Shown in pieces: positions 33,884 through 46,349 of a stretch of DNA of 64,000 bases. A model generated the notes under the pieces. It made no database searches, was not told the origin of the DNA, and saw only the letters and a list, made by a program, of their open reading frames with translations. The number at the start of each line of letters is the position of its first letter. The stretch's first letter is position 1. This DNA is from Amoebophrya sp. A120 (Eukaryota; Sar; Dinophyceae; Syndiniales; Amoebophryaceae): positions 926,004 to 990,003 of the forward strand of contig CAJINV010000012.1 in assembly GCA_905178155.1 (NCBI GenBank), given 5' to 3'. A program made the translations under genes and the position numbers.

Positions 33884-36800
33884 TTAGCAGCACTTGGAGT
33901 CCGTGTGTTTTTGTGGCTGCCTTTGTTGAGCCGAGGCGCTGGGCAGATTTTTTTGACGCGCAGCGGTGGCCGGATCAACAACAGATGCCGACTGCAGCTG
34001 CGACTGACTACTAGTACCCGCGCCGGCGCCAACTGCTCCACCCGGTCTTAACGCCGCGGGCGCTGCCCCTCCTGGTCCCAGCGTTCTGGCCGCGGGCGCG
34101 GCTGTACCTCCTGCCCCCCCTGCCCCGCCCGGTGTTGCGACCGCGCGCGTCGTTGCAGCTGCCGCTACTGGTGTTGTTCTTGTTGGTAAACCGCCCGAGC
34201 TGACTTTACCGGCCTCTCCGGGCACCTGTGGTGAAGCGACTGTCCGTGTCGGTGTCCTCCCTGTTTCATCGCCTCCTGCTAAGGGTGCTCCTACCGGGTG
34301 TGCTGCTCGGGGTGCGATTTCTGAAGATGCCGCAGGCGCAGCAGCGGCTACTGACACTGTAGGATGAACTGGTGACGCCTTAGGAGGGGGTGATGGACCC
34401 CCCAGACCACGCAGGTCGGGTACCGTGCGGCGATTACGTTCTGGCGCCGGCGGCACCCGACGACTGCTTGCTTGTTCTGGTTGCCGTACCGCCCCACTGG
34501 CGAGTTGTGCCCCGGTATGGGCAGCTTCGCCACCTTCAGGAGCGGTTTTTGTGGTGCTGCCACCCGCCTCGTGTTGCAGTGGATTTGGTTGCGGTTCTTC
34601 TTTGGCAGCATCGTTCATGCTGACTTTGCTTAAAAATTCCCTGAGTTGCTGATTGCAGAGCTGGAGCTTGTCAAGGTCTTTCTCCGTATTTCCGTTATTC
34701 GCTTCCGCTTTGAACTGCTCTAAAGCAGCACGTGCCAGCTGCGACATCTTCTTTCGACGCGGCCTCGGCTCCTCTTGATTCTCCTTGTTTGGCGTGCTGG
34801 ACCCGCCTGTATACAAAGGAAAACCCCTACCACTATCGGAGCGGTTCAACTGATAGCTAGACTAACAGTCGGAGGACGACACCCTTACTTCACTTTACAA
34901 CAATCTTCAATGCGAGGAGAGCGTAGATATTTGCAAAAATGAACTTTACCTGAGTGGATGCGAAAGTCGACGTGGAAGTCCGTACATACATTTAGAAATG
35001 AACTACCGAGACCGTTTCAGCAGTGGGGGTTTCCGTTTTCATAGTCTGTGATGTCCTCGGTCTTGAAAACTTGGGTAATCCCTTGGAACATCACGTCCAC
35101 TGATATATCTACTTTTTCGTACATCTCGGCTGGAAGCCCCAGGTCCGCATGTAGTCTCTTGAGCGTCTCTTCATCATCATGATCCCTGATCAGACGTTCA
35201 ATTACACCCTCGACCACAGCAAACAGCGCAAGCACTTGCGGACCGGGGGCAGACAACGGCACCGGGCATGTTGCTGGTGGTTTTCCTGTTTCTACTTGTC
35301 CGGATATTTTGCAATTGTGATCGGGACTTAGCCAGTTACCGAGGACTTCATTCACAAAAGGCCGTCCGATGTCGTCATTCTGGAGGGTCGAAGTGATAGA
35401 ACTGTGATTGTTATCAAGATTCCGCTTGTTTTGACCTTGATGGCCGCCTTCAACCTCGACCTTGATGGCTTCCACGATCTGCCGACCCACGCCAATGAAA
35501 AGGAGACTAAAATTTTCATGTTCTTGCTTCAACAATTCGCTTTGGAGCTGCGACATCAACGTTTCCGGCGACAGTCCTCGATTGATCGCGTCATCGTGGA
35601 CCACGCTTGCCCAGAGAAAAATCCGCTCCGTGTCCTTTTGCCGGAGAAAGGTGAACAACTCGGGGAAATAGCCCTGGAGAGTATTTTCAGCAGTTGACAT
35701 GCAGCATACAACCCGCTGCATTTGCCGATTCAGTTCCCTAAGTTTCATGTTCGCGAGGATCTCGATGGACCCCTGATAATCTTTGAACTTCTGCTGCCCT
35801 TCTGGAGTTGTACTATCTTCCGACCCATATTGCTCGAGAAGTCTAGCGAGGACATACTTATCCATGGGGCTATGATTGCGTTTCTTGCTGCTGCTGTGCT
35901 GCGACGCGTGCTTGCTATGCTGTAGAAAGGCTTGCTCTTGCAGCGGATTGCCATCGTGTGCGTTGTAGTACTCGTGGTCTTGTCTTTGCTTGCGGTCTAG
36001 ACCTTCCGCTTCTCGGAGGGCACTTCTGCTTTCATCCCTTGTTCCCCCCGACTGCTCCTCGGCCGGCGCAAATGTTTTCATTGGACCAGACGACCTTGCA
36101 CCGGGCGCCGAGGACGCTTGTTCCGTTTCTCCTGGAAATCCATTTATGCAATGCAAAACTATGTATCGTAATCGTATCTATTTGATATTATAAGCAAATT
36201 TTCGGCAGAACAAAAAGAAAATAAAAATCGCATAATGCTGCATTTTATTTTGCCATCATACTCATAGGAACAAGTAGCTTGTCCATGCAATCTTCATGCT
36301 GCTGCAACTACAAGTACGAGTACGACACTAACACAACTTTTACACAGGATACTATTTTCCTCGCGCTGAAACAACATGTCGTGCCCTATACAATCATGAC
36401 CGTCCGCGCAATCCAGACTCGACACTGCATCCACCCCGACAGGGTTGGCTGATGCGGCTACGGCGGCTGCGGTATTTGTCGTCGCCGACTCGAACCCCGT
36501 GCGGAGATGAAGTAGGTGTAGGTGTTGAGATAAATTCATTATCAAGTGCAAACATGTAGTCTGGGTCTGCGCGAAAGTTCTGACTATATGCTAGCTGCGT
36601 CTCCGTGAGAAGCGGTGGACGTCATCAATACAATATTACCCAGCGAGGGACGCGAAACTTTGACCTTATTTGGAAGAAGGGCTGTATACAGCGAGCAGCT
36701 CGCATGAGAGATGGCATATATAAATGACAAACGGCGTTGTCATCGGGAGGTGCTCACTCGCTCCATGCATCGCAGATTCTCGCTTCCCTCGAAAAATAGT

Positions 36801-37653
36801 AATTGCGCAACACAGGTTCACTCGCATTCTTTGTTCAGATCCAGACACATTTGCACTGAATATGACACACAGTTTCGCTGAAGCCACCACCGAACCTTAT
36901 TTCCTGTTCGACACCACCGTTGCAAAACCCCAAGCGGAACAGAACACCACGACCGCCTCCTAGCAGAAGAAATGCGAGCGAGCAGAGAATGACGACAGTG
37001 GCAACCACGAGTAACAAACGCGACACGCCGATGATCTGGGAGAAGGTGAAGGAGTGGTGCTTTGCTACAATTCGACTTTTGGTCGTGGCACTGCTGCTCG
37101 ATTTTCCTTGTTCTCTGTTCGTCATTTCCACCCTTTTCTCCAGGAAATTGCGACTGCGCAATGGTGCGCCTCGCTGCGGCTTCGATTGGCGTGAAGGTGA
37201 GGCCCGGTTCGCTCGGAAACAAGGGAAAAATCGTCGAGGGCAGCACGATGCATAGAGGGAGGTGGGTGGTTTGTCATCATCTACTGCTGCACGTGGACGT
37301 GCAGGATCCTCGAGTGATCTGGAAGGAGATCTTGTTTCAGCTGTGCTGGCACCGAGACTCTGGTCTGCTTCGTCCGGTGTCGTAGAAGTAGTTCTTGTGT
37401 TTAAATTCATTAACTCGGGCCGGTCTACGTCTACTTCATCTTTCTCCGACAAGAACTCCGCGGTGGACAGGCGAGAGTTGTAGTACAACCCTGTGAGTAG
37501 TGGTGCTGTTATTTCGGCTTCGCTGTCTTCATTTTGCGCTCTTTGCAGCTCCCACAGCCGCTCGTCATCTGCAGTTTCGTCGTCCTTTACAACGAACACT
37601 TCCAGTAGGGCAACCTCGTCCCTGTGATGCAATCTCGTCTCCGTCTCGTGCAT
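33884..37653 (-). CDS. Array gene, copy A: membrane-segment protein ending Cys-Cys
   Basis: N-terminal exon from the ATG at 37653: HHRDEVALLEVFVVKDDETA, acidic, conserved TAPLLTGLYYNSRL, LSEKDEVDV, then a membrane segment LLLVVATVVILCSLAFLLLG. Two family A-type introners follow (36540-36862, 36145-36351). Their removal with one TSD each gives GGGFSETVCHLSQHLHLLHL ... DGHDCIGHDMLFQ ... RFPGETEQASSAPG in frame. The central exon (to about 35017) has QAFLQHSKHASQHSSSKK, LFTFLRQKDTERIFLWASVV, FVNEVLGNWLSPDHNCK and PGPQVLALFAVVEGVIERL. After an intron (about 35010-34852) comes KKMSQLARAALEQFKAEANN, QLREFLSKVSMN, a 200-aa Pro/Ala/Gly-rich region, and the C-terminus KHTDSKCC. A terminal CC is a possible geranylgeranylation signal (known for Rab proteins). 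Family not recognised. Confidence 0.75.
36145..36351. mobile_element. Family A-type introner, diverged (copy A)
   Basis: 207 bp, TATGCAATGCAAAACTATG... to ...TTTTACACAGGATA, TSD CCATT/CTATT (36140-36144, 36352-36356). Excision gives MLFQREENRFPGETEQASS in frame. Confidence 0.8.
36540..36862. mobile_element. Family A introner (copy A, CH|LSQ site)
   Basis: 323 bp, TATCAAGTGCAAACATGTAG then TCTGGGTCTG at the left; GATCCAGACACATTTGCACT then GAATA at the right. Flanks TTCAT and TGACA do not match. Excision of element plus 5 bp gives FSETVCHLSQHL, collinear with FSDTMSHLAQHL of copy C, which has no intron at this position. Confidence 0.85.
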
Positions 37654-37659
37654 TTCGTC

Positions 37660-38620
37660 AGTGGCCTATGCATTGCAAACATCGTCGATCCATCTGGGCG
37701 TGGAATAATCGAATCCGCCCGGAACTCGTGTTTTGTGTAAGGCATGGCTCCTGCAGAGTCATATCATCTAGCGAAGACGCACATAATTCCGCAGTACTGA
37801 AATAAGTAAGCCGTGGATATATCAAGACTATGTTGCAGGGGAGATCCACCCTTCTTTTCCCGAAAGTGGAATGACAATGAGTAAGTAACCGAGAATGAGA
37901 GCGGGACGAAAACTTGTCATGTTGGGGTGCGTTTTTTTTTTTTGCCGTCACTTCATCAACTACATGACTTTCGTGCTTATCCTTGTTCCACGAGTCAGGA
38001 TGTAAGAAACTTTCCTAACCCAGAGGAGTCAACATTTTGACACGATTTTCAATTGGTACAACTTCTTTTGTCATCGTCATCTCGGAGGTCGGAATGGAGA
38101 ATGTTGTAGAGGAGCTGCTACGTCTTGCACAACTCCGACTGCCTTTCAGTGCTGCTCCTCATCTGCGGTTCTCCTTCTACTTTTCGTCTATCACATCGAC
38201 GACGCTGACGAGTTGTTCTTTAAGCGTAGTACATTTTGTACCGCTGAGTCAGGTGCCTTCGTACTGTAGTTTCTTCTTGTGCATCTTAAAACTAAGTGGA
38301 TGAGCAACTTAGTAGTGATTGTAATAGTAAATTGGGGAAAACATTTGCTCGCGCACGTGCTGAGATTAAAAAGAAATATATACGCGAAAAAAGAATTTGA
38401 TTATGGGGAAAAAATCCTTGGGAACTGCAACTGCTGGGCTCGCAAACAAAAACGCCACGAAAGCAGCGATCATATCAGTGCGCTTCCGGCAGAAAAAGCA
38501 AAAGTTGTCGATTGCAAGATACGAGAACCTCACAAAACGACCACGGACAATATTACGGCGTCACCAAGGAGGCGGTAGAACGAAAATAGCGAAGAACCGA
38601 CACTAGCAAGAGACGCTTCC
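37660..38620. repeat. Array intergenic block, upstream of copy A
   Basis: Shared with about 46350-47040 (copy B) and 53575-54520 (copy C). Marker segments: GTCAGGATGTAAGAAACTTT then CCTAACCCAGAGG, CCAATTGGTACAACTTCTTT then TGTCATCGTCATCTCGGAGG, and GGGGAAAAAATCCTTGGGAA. It lies 5' of each gene on the transcribed strand, so it probably includes promoter and leader. The first bases hold a degenerate family A terminus (TATGCATTGCAAACATCG...CATCTGGGCG), a possible upstream intron end. Confidence 0.75.
38403..38606 (+). CDS. Possible small basic protein in the duplicated spacer
   Basis: MGKKSLGTATAGLANK... then KAAIISVRFRQKKQKLSIAR, 67 codons and strongly basic. Related starts occur at about 54318 (frame breaks after about 16 residues) and, as a shorter variant, at 38935-39054 and 47463-47582 (MGTAGLAKTRK-RHFYVV). 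The two short copies differ mostly at amino-acid-changing sites, which argues against constraint. Probably repeat DNA with chance coding potential. Confidence 0.2.
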   Translation: MGKKSLGTATAGLANKNATKAAIISVRFRQKKQKLSIARYENLTKRPRTILRRHQGGGRTKIAKNRH

Positions 38621-38929
38621 GTTCTTGTTCCGGCCAACCGAGGATTCTTGACATACTCATGATGTTCTCGACGCAAGACAAAAGTACTTAAGCCTATCGA
38701 TGAGTCCAAGTTTTTACCAAATCGATGAAACGACAGCACACAGAAGTTTACACAGATGTTTCTTGTTTGTACGGTACCGATTTCGCAATGCGAAATTACA
38801 ACAGTAGACCACGACATGCAATGTTGACGCTGGGGAAGAAATGCACGATTCGAAAAGTGCTACATCAGGAGAACGAGCACCGATCAGGTCTAGTGATGTT
38901 CTTTGAGGATGACGACCGACGACCGACGA

Positions 38930-40619
38930 CCGAATGGGCACTGCAGGGCTAGCAAAAACACGGAAGCAACGACATTTTTACGTCGTGTCGGCGGAAAACG
39001 ACCTTAAAGTCGTTCTTGACAACAGTGTACAGAAGGTGACGACGAAAGTGTAAAGCGAAAGTGAAACAACCAGAACCACGAATATCACAGCGGCGTCGTC
39101 AACCTTCTGAAGACGCAAGTACGCAAGCAGGAGCGAACCGACACTAGCAATAGATGCTTTTTCTCATCTCAACCGACTCCTAAATCCATCCTCTTGACGC
39201 GGCAAGAACGACCTCACACGACGAAGCAAATAACCGAATATATTCAAGCCTGTTCGTGTTCTACAGATGTGAAAGAAACGACAACGAGGGCAAGCTTATG
39301 CGAGCTGAGTTTAACTTTTGCGAGATGAAGTTATGCACACAAACCGAGCAGGGGATGAAAGCGAGTAGTACCGATGTCGTTGTAGGTCAAAAGACAATAC
39401 AACAGCTACACCGACACGATCGATGGATGAAAATAAAACCAAGAGGCGGGTGGTAGATGCGGAGTGGGAACTGGCATACGACCCTTCCTTGTGGGTAAAC
39501 CACCTGAAAAGTTGCATCCGCTCTTCTTCTTATTCTACACCTTATTTACTCTATACTGTGAAACAAAACTCTTTTTCTCAATCTTCATGGCAACTCTGGT
39601 TTTTATGTATGAACCTCGCGTCTGCCTCGAGCTGAGGCACTCCTTGTTGTGATCGGTCCTTATTTGTTGTTGCCTCATCAAGAACTCGATAATTAAAATT
39701 ATCTGCATTCGAATGATTCTTCAGAAAAAAACAGGTCGATAAAAAAGCAAAAAAAAGGTGCATCTACATATGTCAAGCTTAACAAGAAATCGATGTTTGT
39801 ACACAACTCAAAGTTTATTTGAAAAAGAGGAAAAAAAGGATGATGTTATGAAATTGAAAACGAATGTAAACTTGTTTAAAAAAAAAAATACATATATAAT
39901 CAGATAAGTATAGCCTCAGTTGGTTGAGTTTGCATGCCCTGCTTTTGCTTCTTGCAATGACTTAGACTAACTATCTCAGAGCCCCCCCGGCCCTGTTGCC
40001 GGTTGCCTGACATCGAGCATCCCGACATCTTGCGATTGCTGAAAAGGAAGCAAGCTCCCACGAATATTAAGTGCACTGCTTTGTAAAATTCAGATGAGAA
40101 GTGGAAGCTTCGCACTGTAGCAAGCAACCTGTCATTTCTCCTTGTGATTGCATAGAGCATTCTGAGCCTCCAGATTGCTTCTTGTGGCCGCGAAACGTTT
40201 AACAAGAACTGATACGGAATAAATTAACAAGTAGCCAACGCATGGTGGGGGCCTACTCTGCCCTATTTGCACTTGATCGTGGCTGGTTACGCGGCACAAA
40301 GCTGCAAAGCATAGCACTTATGAAAAATGATTGATGGATAAGTAATAGGTGGTTTATTTCGGCGCTCTTAATATGATTCTTCGTTTTCTCGCGCTGCTTT
40401 GTCCGAGGTCAATCTTCCTCTGGAGTGTGCTCTTCGTTCAACAGCAGCGCTTTCGAAAAGTCGTTTGATTAAGATGATCACTATGGAGCGGCGATTCTCC
40501 CTGTCATCTACAGCTGATTAGGAAGTTGTAGAAAAGTGTTGTAGTACATTTTGTACGTTCCGTTATTGAAGTAGACCACAGCTTCTCGTATTTTCAAGGA
40601 AGGTGGACAAATTAATTTA
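38930..40619. repeat. Array intergenic block, downstream of copy B
   Basis: Second copy of the block at 33000-33883, extended on its left by a segment also present at 47460-47640 (GGGCACTGC-GGGCTAGC... AAGGTGACGACGAAAGTGTA). No gene recognised. Confidence 0.7.
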
Positions 40620-43600
40620 TTAGCAGCACTTGGAGTCCGTTTGTTTTTGAGCCCCCGTCGAGGTGCGGGACACATTATTTTGAGGCGCAGCGGGTGCCGG
40701 ATTAACAGATGCCGATTGCGATGGACGAATGCCCGCAGCAACGCCCCCTGCTCCCGGAGTTGCGGCTGCGGGCGTCGGCCGCGCACCTTCGCCCCCAGGT
40801 CGCGACGCTGAAGCGGCTGCCCCCGCACCACCCCCACCTACCAATCCGGCTTCCGGCATTAGCGCGGCCGACCCGCCTCCTGTGCTGCGCTGCGCTCCAT
40901 GTAGTTGATCCGGGGGCCCCCGGGGCGTGGTGCCTCGTGGACCGCCTGCTGGTTTTGCCCCGTCATTGTCTGGTGGCGCCGGACGATCGGCCGCGGCTGC
41001 AGATGGGGACGCACGGTTGGCTGCCGGTGGTGCGCCGGGTAGTCGTAGTGGTTTCTCAACTACATCACGTCGCCCGACGTCGCGAGGAAGCGCTGGCGCA
41101 GGCGTCTGCGGCGGAACTGGAAGCGATTGCTGTCCAGCGTCCTGCTCCTTTACCCCGACGCTGACCAGAAAATCATGAATTTGCTCCTGGCAGAGCTGTG
41201 CCTTCGTCATCTTCTTGCGTCCTATCTCCTCCGCGAAGTCCGTCTCGAACTGTACCAGAGCGGCATGCGTCAGCTGCGACATGTGTTCTTTCCGCTTTCC
41301 CCGAGCTCCTGGCGGAGTCGTTTCCAAGCTGGCGCTGTGATCTGTGTCCTTGGTCCAGCGCCATGTGTCATAGACCTTTGTAATGTAGGCAATCATAATG
41401 TCGTCGGTTACGTCATCTTTAAACCCCATGGCCTTGCGTAGTTCGGCGAGGTCTCCCGCCATGAGGAGCCGCGCAAGCACTAGCTCGACCAAACGCAAAA
41501 GCTATCATAATCAAAACGATTTCCGCCCGCAGACAGACTCATGCACAACAATGCACACACCTTCTGCAGCTGCAAAACTGTGACTGTCAATGGATGGTAG
41601 TGACGAAGCTGAAAGTAAAGTCTCATGCCTAACAAAGCAGGTTTCTCACTTCTTTTGGCCTGCTTGGCTAAAGTGAATCAGCAACGCTATCTATCTGGTG
41701 AACTGCCCTGCGCACTAGAGAGGGGCTTCGTCGCTGCAGGGCTCCTAACTGAAGCTGAAGATGAGTGACTATCCGTGCCACTGTGCACTATACAAGGTCG
41801 CTTATCATCATAACTACGCAGAGCAGTTTAAATTTTATTTTTACGGTAACGGACTGCGGAAGCTGATGTTTTAAGTTTGATACAAGAGCCATCACTTGCG
41901 GACCAGGCGGCGTCAAATGCTCCGGGCATGATTCTCGATTGGTTTTGCAATTTTTATCGGGGCTCACCCAGTCGCCAAGCACATCAGCAACAAACATCTG
42001 CCCGTTGGGGTCGTTCTTCAAAAACGAGGTGACGACATCTTCCTGTTCGCCTGCGGATGACGTTTGTACTACCGCCGAAGCGATACCGTCGGCCACCCGC
42101 TCGAAGAGGTCATGCTTCTCCTTCTCGCCGTCCTTCGCCAGTGCTATCTCGATGTTGAAGTTCTTCTGCTCCTGCAACTGTTGTGGCGTGGCGCTATCAT
42201 GGACAACGCCGGCCCACAAATAAATCCGCTCGGTACCCTCCTGCCGGAGGAAGGCAAACACGGCCGGAAAAAACTCTTCGAGTGTACGGCCTTTCGCGTT
42301 TTCGTCCACCAGGTCCGGGTTTAGCGCCGCAAGCTCCATGCTTGCGAAAATCTCGACGGGCTCCTTGAACGTCTTGAATGCCCGCTGGCGTCCCTGGTCG
42401 TCCTTCAGCGCTTTTTGCTTCAGATGGGCTTGCGTCCGACTTTCGACGAGCCCCTCTGTCAAAGCATGCTCCACCATTTCCGCGCCAAAGTATACCCCAA
42501 CAAGCGCAGCAGCCTCCTGTGCATTTTCTCGAATTTGTGCCGCCCGGTCTACCGCCCCTCCTACCCTTTCAGCTAGGTGTGTCGTCCCGCCGCCGATATC
42601 GATGTCGCTACTAGGACCAAGAAGATAGACATCGTGAAGTACTTCAGCCGCGCTGCGTAATGCGTCGGAGCCGGCCCCGGCGTCTCCCACGACACCCTCT
42701 GCAGACGGACCAAGAACATGATGGCCGCCAATATCTCCAACAACTCCCCGTACGGCATCCCCCCCTCCTCCGCCTCCAAGATCTCCACCAAATACACCTG
42801 CTCCGTCAACTCCGCCATCCGCGCCTGGTACGGCCGCCGCGGCGACAACGGACCCTCCGCCAAGATCCCCGCCTGCAAGGGCCGCGACGCCATCGGCACC
42901 TCCTCTAACATCCCCGCCTGCAAGGGCCGCGACGCCATCGGCACCTCCTCTAACATCCCCGCCTGCAAGGGCCGCGACGCCATCGGCACCTCCGCCACCC
43001 ATGTCTGGGACGCTCGGGGTGTGGCCGGCAGAAAGTGGGCAGTCTACACCCTTAAGGTCTACGTCTGGACCTGGACATGTTGATATGGAGGGAAGAAATA
43101 GAGGAACTCCACTCGTCCCCCCTCACGATCCCCTTTTCGCTATAGTTCGCTCGCTGTCGCTGGCTGTCGGCCACATGTGCCTGCGAGGGTCACACGCGCA
43201 GGCAAAGAAGTGCCTAAGCCGCGCAACAAAAAACAAGGCGGCGGTGGAGCGCTTCTCGACTTCACGGTCAGATGAGATCAAGACTGGCCGCGCCGGACTA
43301 GAAGGCGTATTTGGATAATTTGGACGCGAAAAACAGAAAATAAAAAGCGCTGAGACGAATCAAACACGCCAAGCGCCGACGTGACCCACGTCGGCACTTG
43401 GCCTGTACCCAAGGTGGGCGCCATCACCATGACAGACATGACACGGAGGGAATGTGCGCCCAGCCGTTTCTTTGCTTCGGCGCCATGGGGTCGAATATGA
43501 AACATTCCTCATAATTACTTCGTCTTCCATATTTATTTCCCCCCCACCACCACACCCTCCGAACTCCTTGTCTAAGAAGCTGGAACATCATCATAATCAA

Positions 43601-46349
43601 AGACGCCCCGAGAGCCCAATCCACCAGGCACCAGCGCAATCGATATATCAAAAACCTGCAAACTATTTTCAATTTGGGATTCGCCTGGACTTGACGTACC
43701 ACACCTTGGTCGGCTACTGCTTAATGCAGATCAAGATCTCCATTTCAGGCGCTTCCACTCCATCAATGAAGTCCTTTCGTGTATGGGGTTCTTCAGGGGG
43801 TGCTTTTACATTATGTTATTTGAGCAAACGAAGATTGGGCCGTCGTCGTGGTCTATCACATCAGAAAAATGAGTCAAGTCAAAAAAGAAAATCGGTTGTC
43901 GTCTTGCCATGCGTGGCAGCGATGGATCCAGCAAGACCTAGACGCCATCCCCATCGAGCACGACTGTTTTGAATTAAGCTGACGGTGACAAGATAAATAC
44001 GCATTTACTCTTATGTTTTCCATGTGTCCAAATTTCTATTTCTTGGCCAACAGAATAAACTACAACTAACATGTCGGCGCACAAAAAATGACATAAACGA
44101 GGCGTCACCTACATACACTCACGTGCACGCCCATACACTTTGCCATGACGACATACAAAATTATGCTGACTTGACTCAAATTATGGTTTTTCCGATAACA
44201 GTGCGCCGCGTTGCAGTTCCTGGAAGTCTTGGTTCTGGTGCAGGGGCTCGCTGTCCGGGTCCTATCACGGAAAAACAAATCTACGTACTCTAGTAGCATT
44301 CCACACAGTGCAAGCGGGGGGGCCACGACATCAATCTTTGTCCCCGCCCATCTACTTCGCGTGTGAACGTTATGAACGTTCAAAATAATCTAAAGAGCAA
44401 CATCGTAATTCATTAGGTGCTTTTATTGTCCTGGTTTCTAGAAGGCTGGGGGTGGGGCTTCAACATAAAAAAGGAAACTACCTCGGGAAGATCCCGGGTT
44501 ACTTGTTTCATTTTTGTGCTGGCAGTTGGTTCTACACGAACGACGCTGGCAGCCATGCAGTGCACCATGATCGATCAAAAAGAGAGCTTCTATGGGTTGT
44601 TCCCCAGCTGCACAAGAAGAAGAACTGCAAAGGGACAGGGAGTGCTGAAACAATAAATAAATTTATTTTCCGGGATAGATCCTCCATTTCCGTGAGTACG
44701 TCCGAATTCTGCTCTTCTTCGTTTTCCTCCTTCGGGTCCTCCATTACGCGCAAAGAGCCATCGATCTGTGGCTGTGCCGTGCCGTAGAAGTCTACTTTCT
44801 TGCCCTGTTCTTGCACCCGCACATCTCGTCTTAACTGCGGGTAACGGTATTGGAGGAGGTGAGTATCATGTTTGCTGTGCTGTAGAGACGCATGTTTGCT
44901 GTGCTGTAGAAAGGCTTGCTGCGGATTGTCAATTTGCGCGCGCTTGTTGTACTCCTCGTGCTTCACACGATGATCTGCCGCTCCCGCTGCTCCTCGGACA
45001 CTGCGTTCGTAATCCCTGCTTCCCACCGACTTTTCCTCGGCCGATATCCACTGCAAATAATATGTCTGGGTTTTCACTGGAAAGTTGTAAAGATGCTAAA
45101 GAAGTTTGTGCATGATTGACATTGACAAAATGACAGGATTACGCAGCAACGCATGACAGATCTTCAAACCGTCCGAAGGCTAAGGTACGTAAACAATAAC
45201 ACGCACGAGAACTTGCGTTTTATTTAAGTAGATGAAAAAGAAACAGCACTATGACTATTCCGCAAGACGCATTACCAAGATCGGGAGTGTAATAGAGGGT
45301 GGGTTCAGCATGATTGCACAAATCTTGCATTCATGCATCTTTCGGACCAGACATATTTGCAACGGATAGCAGGCGCACGTGCACTAATTCGGCCAGATGA
45401 ACTTTCGCCGGGCCGCGTTGAGGACGCCTGCTGTGGTTCTATGCATTGCAAATACTAATGTCTGGGTCTTGCGAGTTCTTGTGCTGCTCATGCTCTCATC
45501 ACAGAGTAGCCATTTTTACCACCCACGGCATCACAGCATCAATAAAAGTAATATAAATATTGTAAGTGTTTCGGTTTCCTGCTCACGCATTCGAGATAAG
45601 ATTCAACAGTCATGTGAGACAACAAGCATGACAAACTTACACTTTTGTTCCAGATGACCCAGACATATTTTATTTGCAATGCGTAATACCCTGTAGTTCC
45701 ACGCAATCCTGCGGACCGGCGCAAAATCCCAACAAGTAGGACACTACGCCACCGCCCCCTGGCAGAAAAAATGTGAGTGAGCACAAAATCACGACAGCTG
45801 TTGTAACCACGAGTAACAAACACGACGCGCCGCTCTGGGAGCCGCAGGAGAACCGGTGCTTTGCTACAACTCTCCGACTTTTAGTGGTGCAGCTGCTGCT
45901 CGATGAATAGAGGGCACCTCCACCAGCGGGTGGTTTGTCATCAGCTTCTGGACGTGGGCGTGCAGGATCCTCGCATAATCTTGAAGGAGATCTTGTTTCA
46001 GCTGCTCTGGCGCCGAGACAACTCTGGTCTGCTTCATCCGGTGCTGTCGTAGAAGTAGAAGTGGTAGCTGAGTTCAAATTTATCAGCTCAGAGTGGTCCT
46101 CTGATGTTCCATCTTTCTCCGACAACAACTTCGGGATGGGCAGGCGAGAGTTGTAGTATCCTGTGAGTAGTGGGGTCGTGATTTGTTCCTCGGCTTCGCT
46201 GTCATCATTTTGCGCTCTTTCCAGCTCCCACAGCTCTTCTTCATCTGCAGCTTCATCGTCGTCGTTTACAACAAAAACCTCCAGTAGGGCAAGCTTGTCT
46301 TCCCTGTGGTGCCAACTCGTCTCCGTCTCGTGCTCTTCGTCAGTGGCCT
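40620..46349 (-). CDS. Array gene, copy B
   Basis: N-terminal exon (46349 to about 45690): HETETSWHHREDKLALLEVF, ITTPLLTGYYNSRL, LSEKDGTS, membrane segment LLLVVTTAVVILCSLTFFLP, ending CVELQG. Introner 45440-45689 is followed by a 66-bp exon (QQASSTRPGESSSGRISARA), then introner 45045-45368 and an exon to about 44640 (PAEEKSVGSRDYERS ... QAFLQHSKHASLQHSKHD). The stretch 44640-43090 has no clear exon. Then comes a Gly/Ala repeat region (three 15-aa repeats), VESRTQAHLKQKALK, FFPAVFAFLRQEGTERIYLW, FVADVLGDWVSPDKNCK, an intron (about 41860-41490), LVELVLARLLMAGDLAELRK, KEHMSQLTHAALVQFETD, a Pro/Ala/Gly tail and KQTDSKCC. It lacks the exon GGGFS...GHDC found in A and C. Start codon not identified. 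Confidence 0.7.
42866..43000. repeat. 45-bp coding tandem repeat, 3 copies
   Basis: Three almost identical 45-bp units (42866, 42911, 42956) encoding GGDVRGGADGVAALA on the minus strand. In another frame the same DNA encodes EEVPMASRPLQAGML. Near-identity implies recent expansion; specific to copy B. Confidence 0.9.
43090..44640. other. Inserted or decayed stretch within copy B
   Basis: No exon of the array family is recognisable here, although exons lie on both sides. Near 43060-43085 there is a degraded family A terminus (GGTCTACGTCTGGACCTGGA then CATGTTGATA). About 44211-44250 shares CTGGAAGTCTTGGT-TGGTG with 60150-60185. It may be a long intron or an insertion that split the gene. Confidence 0.45.
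45045..45368. mobile_element. Family A introner (copy B, APA|EEK site)
   Basis: 324 bp: TATCCACTGCAAATAATATG then TCTGGG at the left, CCAGACATATTTGCAACGGA then TA at the right. Flanks GCCGA and GCAGG are only partly alike. Excision with 5 bp joins SARAPA|EEKSVGS in frame. Copy A reads KTFAPAEEQSGG here without interruption. Confidence 0.88.
45440..45689. mobile_element. Family A introner, probably chimeric (copy B)
   Basis: 250 bp with family A ends (TATGCATTGCAAATACTAAT; TATTTTATTTGCAATGCGTA). The flanks GGTTC and CCCTG do not match. It spans the place where copies A and C have two intron positions and an extra exon, as expected if two introners recombined and removed the exon between them. 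Confidence 0.85.

Noticed and set aside
33884-34849. Rab or other small GTPase, because of the terminal Cys-Cys
   Set aside because: No P-loop, DxxG or NKxD motif in any copy; only the last residues resemble a Rab tail.
42866-43000. CRISPR-like array
   Set aside because: Units are contiguous without spacers and lie in frame in a eukaryotic coding exon.
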